Part shown: positions 33,781-35,356 of the stretch, piece after piece
How positions within the stretch are numbered: position 1 is the first letter of the stretch
Layout: every line of letters starts with the position of its first letter
From: Actinomycetospora sp.
GTDB lineage: Bacteria > Actinomycetota > Actinomycetes > Mycobacteriales > Pseudonocardiaceae
Length of the DNA stretch: 35,356 nucleotides
Direction of reading: 5' to 3'
Assembly: GCA_029266415.1 (NCBI GenBank)
Contig: JAQSWW010000039.1
Coordinates: forward strand, 1 to 35,356
Translations under genes and position numbers: made by a program
The notes under the pieces: model-generated
Seen by the model: only the letters and a program-made list of their open reading frames with translations
What the model was told of the DNA's origin: nothing
The model's database searches: none

Positions 33781-34946
33781 GCACCCGTCCCGCCGACCAC
33801 GGCGCCAACGCCCCCTCGCAGCCGGACCCGACCGAGGCCACGCCGCGCATCCCGAGCGACGACGAGCTCGCGCGGATGAGCACCGACGACCTGGTCCGCC
33901 TGGGCAACCGGATCGACGACCTCGAGGTCGTCTCGGACCGTGAGCGCTTCCCCGTGCCCGGCACCCGTGCCGAGAAGCGCGCCGAGCGGCAGGTGGCCCT
34001 CTGGTTCATCTGGGCCACGCTCAGCGGTGTCGCGTTCCTCGTCGCGTTCATCGCCTGGCCCTGGGAGTACCGGGGGCCCGGCGAGGAGGGCGGCCTGCTC
34101 TTCTCGCTCTACACCCCGGTCATCGGCTTCACGTTCGGCTTCGCCGTCTTCGCGGTCGGCATGGGCGTCATCGCCTACTCGAAGAAGCTGCTGCCCGAGG
34201 ACCTCACGATCCAGCAGCGCCACGACGGCCGGTCGCAGGAGATCGACCGGGCCACCGCGGCGGCGCGCCTGGTCCAGACCGGGCGTCAGAGCGGGATCAC
34301 CCGACGCAAGATGATCTACCGCTCGGTCGGGGCCGCCGGCGGTGTGCTGACCCTCGGCGCCCTCGTCGCCGCCTTCGGCGGCCTCGTCAAGAACCCGTGG
34401 AAGGACGGCAAGAACTCGGAGCTGCTGGTCACCGGCTGGCATTCCGAGAACGGTGAGCGGGTCTACATGCGCCGCGACACCGGCGAGCCCGAGGAGGTCG
34501 CCCTCGTCCGTCCCGGCGACCTCGAGCCCGGCTCGATCGAGACGGTGTACCCCTTCAAGGAGTCCGAGCGCGGCAACCCGGAGGAGCTGGCCAAGGTACT
34601 CCACTCCTCCGACTCCCCCGTGATGCTCATCCGCCTGCGGCCCAACGTGACCGTGATCAAGCGGGCGGGCCAGGAGGACTTCAACTACGGGACGCTGTTC
34701 GCCTACACCAAGATCTGCAGCCACATGGGGTGCCCCACGTCGCTGTACGAGGACCAGACGAACCGCATCCTCTGCCCCTGCCATCAGTCGCAGTTCCAGG
34801 CCAACGAGTACGCCAAGCCCGTCTTCGGCCCGGCCGCCCGTCCACTGGCGCAACTGCCCATCGCGGTGGACGATCAGGGATACCTGTACGCGCGTAGCGA
34901 CTTCATCGAACCGGTGGGTCCGGCGTTCTGGGAGCGGAACTCATGA
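33777..34946 (+). CDS. qcrA: Rieske iron-sulfur subunit of the bcc complex
   Basis: 389-residue Rieske protein of the actinobacterial type. A hydrophilic N-tail, two helices ([39 protein letters not shown]), a third helix after [17 protein letters not shown] (resembling a twin-arginine-like signal), and a C-terminal Rieske domain. The 2Fe-2S ligands are Cys 314 and His 316 (CSHMGC) and Cys 333 and His 336 (CPCHQSQF), with disulfide Cys 319 and 335. It accepts electrons from menaquinol and passes them to QcrC. GTG 33777 overlaps the qcrC stop; its own stop overlaps qcrB (ATGA). Confidence 0.96.
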   Translation: MSTRPADHGANAPSQPDPTEATPRIPSDDELARMSTDDLVRLGNRIDDLEVVSDRERFPVPGTRAEKRAERQVALWFIWATLSGVAFLVAFIAWPWEYRGPGEEGGLLFSLYTPVIGFTFGFAVFAVGMGVIAYSKKLLPEDLTIQQRHDGRSQEIDRATAAARLVQTGRQSGITRRKMIYRSVGAAGGVLTLGALVAAFGGLVKNPWKDGKNSELLVTGWHSENGERVYMRRDTGEPEEVALVRPGDLEPGSIETVYPFKESERGNPEELAKVLHSSDSPVMLIRLRPNVTVIKRAGQEDFNYGTLFAYTKICSHMGCPTSLYEDQTNRILCPCHQSQFQANEYAKPVFGPAARPLAQLPIAVDDQGYLYARSDFIEPVGPAFWERNS

Positions 34947-35356
34947 GTGCGATCACCACACCCACCCGCAAGGGCGGTGGCCTGGCGATGAAGCTCGCCG
35001 GTACCGCCGCCGACGAGGCGGACAGCCGCTTCCACCCGGCCGGCCCCCTGCGCCGGCAGATCAACAAGGTCTTCCCCACGCACTGGTCGTTCATGCTGGG
35101 CGAGATCAACATGTACGCGTTCATCGTGCTGCTGATCTCGGGCACCTGGCTGGCGGTCTTCTACGACCCCTCGATGACCGAGGTCACCTACGCCGGCCCC
35201 TACGTGCCGCTGCAGGGCGTCGAGATGACCCGGGCGTACGAGTCGACGCTCGAGATCTCGTTCGAGGTCCGCGGGGGTCTGTTCATCCGCCAGGTCCACC
35301 ACTGGGCGGCGCTGCTGTTCGTCGCGGCGATGATCGCGCACATGATGCGGACGTTC
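34943..35356 (+). CDS. qcrB: cytochrome b subunit of the bcc complex, 5' part
   Basis: Only the first 138 residues are in the window. The N-terminus is hydrophilic, followed by a first membrane helix ([20 protein letters not shown]) and the start of the second with heme-ligand-type His residues ([16 protein letters not shown]). The insert [20 protein letters not shown] is typical of actinobacterial QcrB. ATG 34943 overlaps the qcrA stop by ATGA. QcrB holds the two b hemes and the menaquinol sites. Confidence 0.95.
   Translation, partial: MSAITTPTRKGGGLAMKLAGTAADEADSRFHPAGPLRRQINKVFPTHWSFMLGEINMYAFIVLLISGTWLAVFYDPSMTEVTYAGPYVPLQGVEMTRAYESTLEISFEVRGGLFIRQVHHWAALLFVAAMIAHMMRTF

Overview
The window is very GC-rich (about three quarters G+C), uses GTG starts freely and is almost fully coding. 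It comes from an actinobacterial chromosome. The order metF – polyprenyl synthase – (wHTH/pknL) – class II DAHP synthase – DEDDh RNase – acyltransferase – ArsA-like ATPase – SRPBCC proteins – fadD15 – pimB' – NlpC/P60 – DEDDh/GIY-YIG exonuclease – trpD – ctaE – qcrCAB follows the Mycobacterium tuberculosis Rv2169c–Rv2196 neighbourhood. A ROK glucokinase with its upstream partner is also seen at the matching place in Streptomyces. Protein content suggests Pseudonocardiaceae (Pseudonocardia or a close relative); this genus-level guess is inference.

Layout. 1-4400: a partial Y-family polymerase (dinB) coupled to a SAM methyltransferase, a divergent orphan ParA ATPase, a HEPN/DUF6504 pair and a GNAT acetyltransferase. 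4400-10220: lppM, metF, then a GGPP synthase–crtI–crtB–CxxC-protein operon for carotenoid synthesis. 10190-12660: a wHTH regulator (Rv2175c type), a damaged alpha/beta hydrolase read into it, and the kinase pknL. 12660-15370: aroG, a DEDDh RNase and a PlsC-type acyltransferase. 15640-21030: an esterase and a DUF308-like membrane protein converging on an SRPBCC–ArsA-like–SCO2127-like–glucokinase operon, with a second SRPBCC gene upstream. 21200-26840: fadD15, pimB', an alpha/beta hydrolase, a cell-wall endopeptidase and a Cys-rich small protein. 26930-32030: a NYN protein and a DEDDh/GIY-YIG protein on divergent promoters, a stand-alone RAM protein, and a pseudo-receiver–trpD operon. 32260-end: ctaE–qcrC–qcrA–qcrB (cut by the window end), the cytochrome bcc–aa3 respiratory branch.

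Most of this is conserved actinobacterial housekeeping: envelope (PimB', NlpC/P60, PlsC, LppM), aromatic amino acids (AroG, TrpD), C1 metabolism (MetF), respiration and signalling (PknL with its substrate-type wHTH). Less ordinary are the crtI/crtB insertion, an out-of-frame deletion that joins a hydrolase to the PknL-linked wHTH, a 13-codon leaderless ORF coupled to a degenerate receiver ahead of trpD, and a frequent leaderless-start signature (TANNNT or a near match placed 6-8 nt before ATG/GTG). No tRNA, rRNA, CRISPR array, insertion sequence or phage gene was seen, and no gap between genes exceeds about 275 bases.
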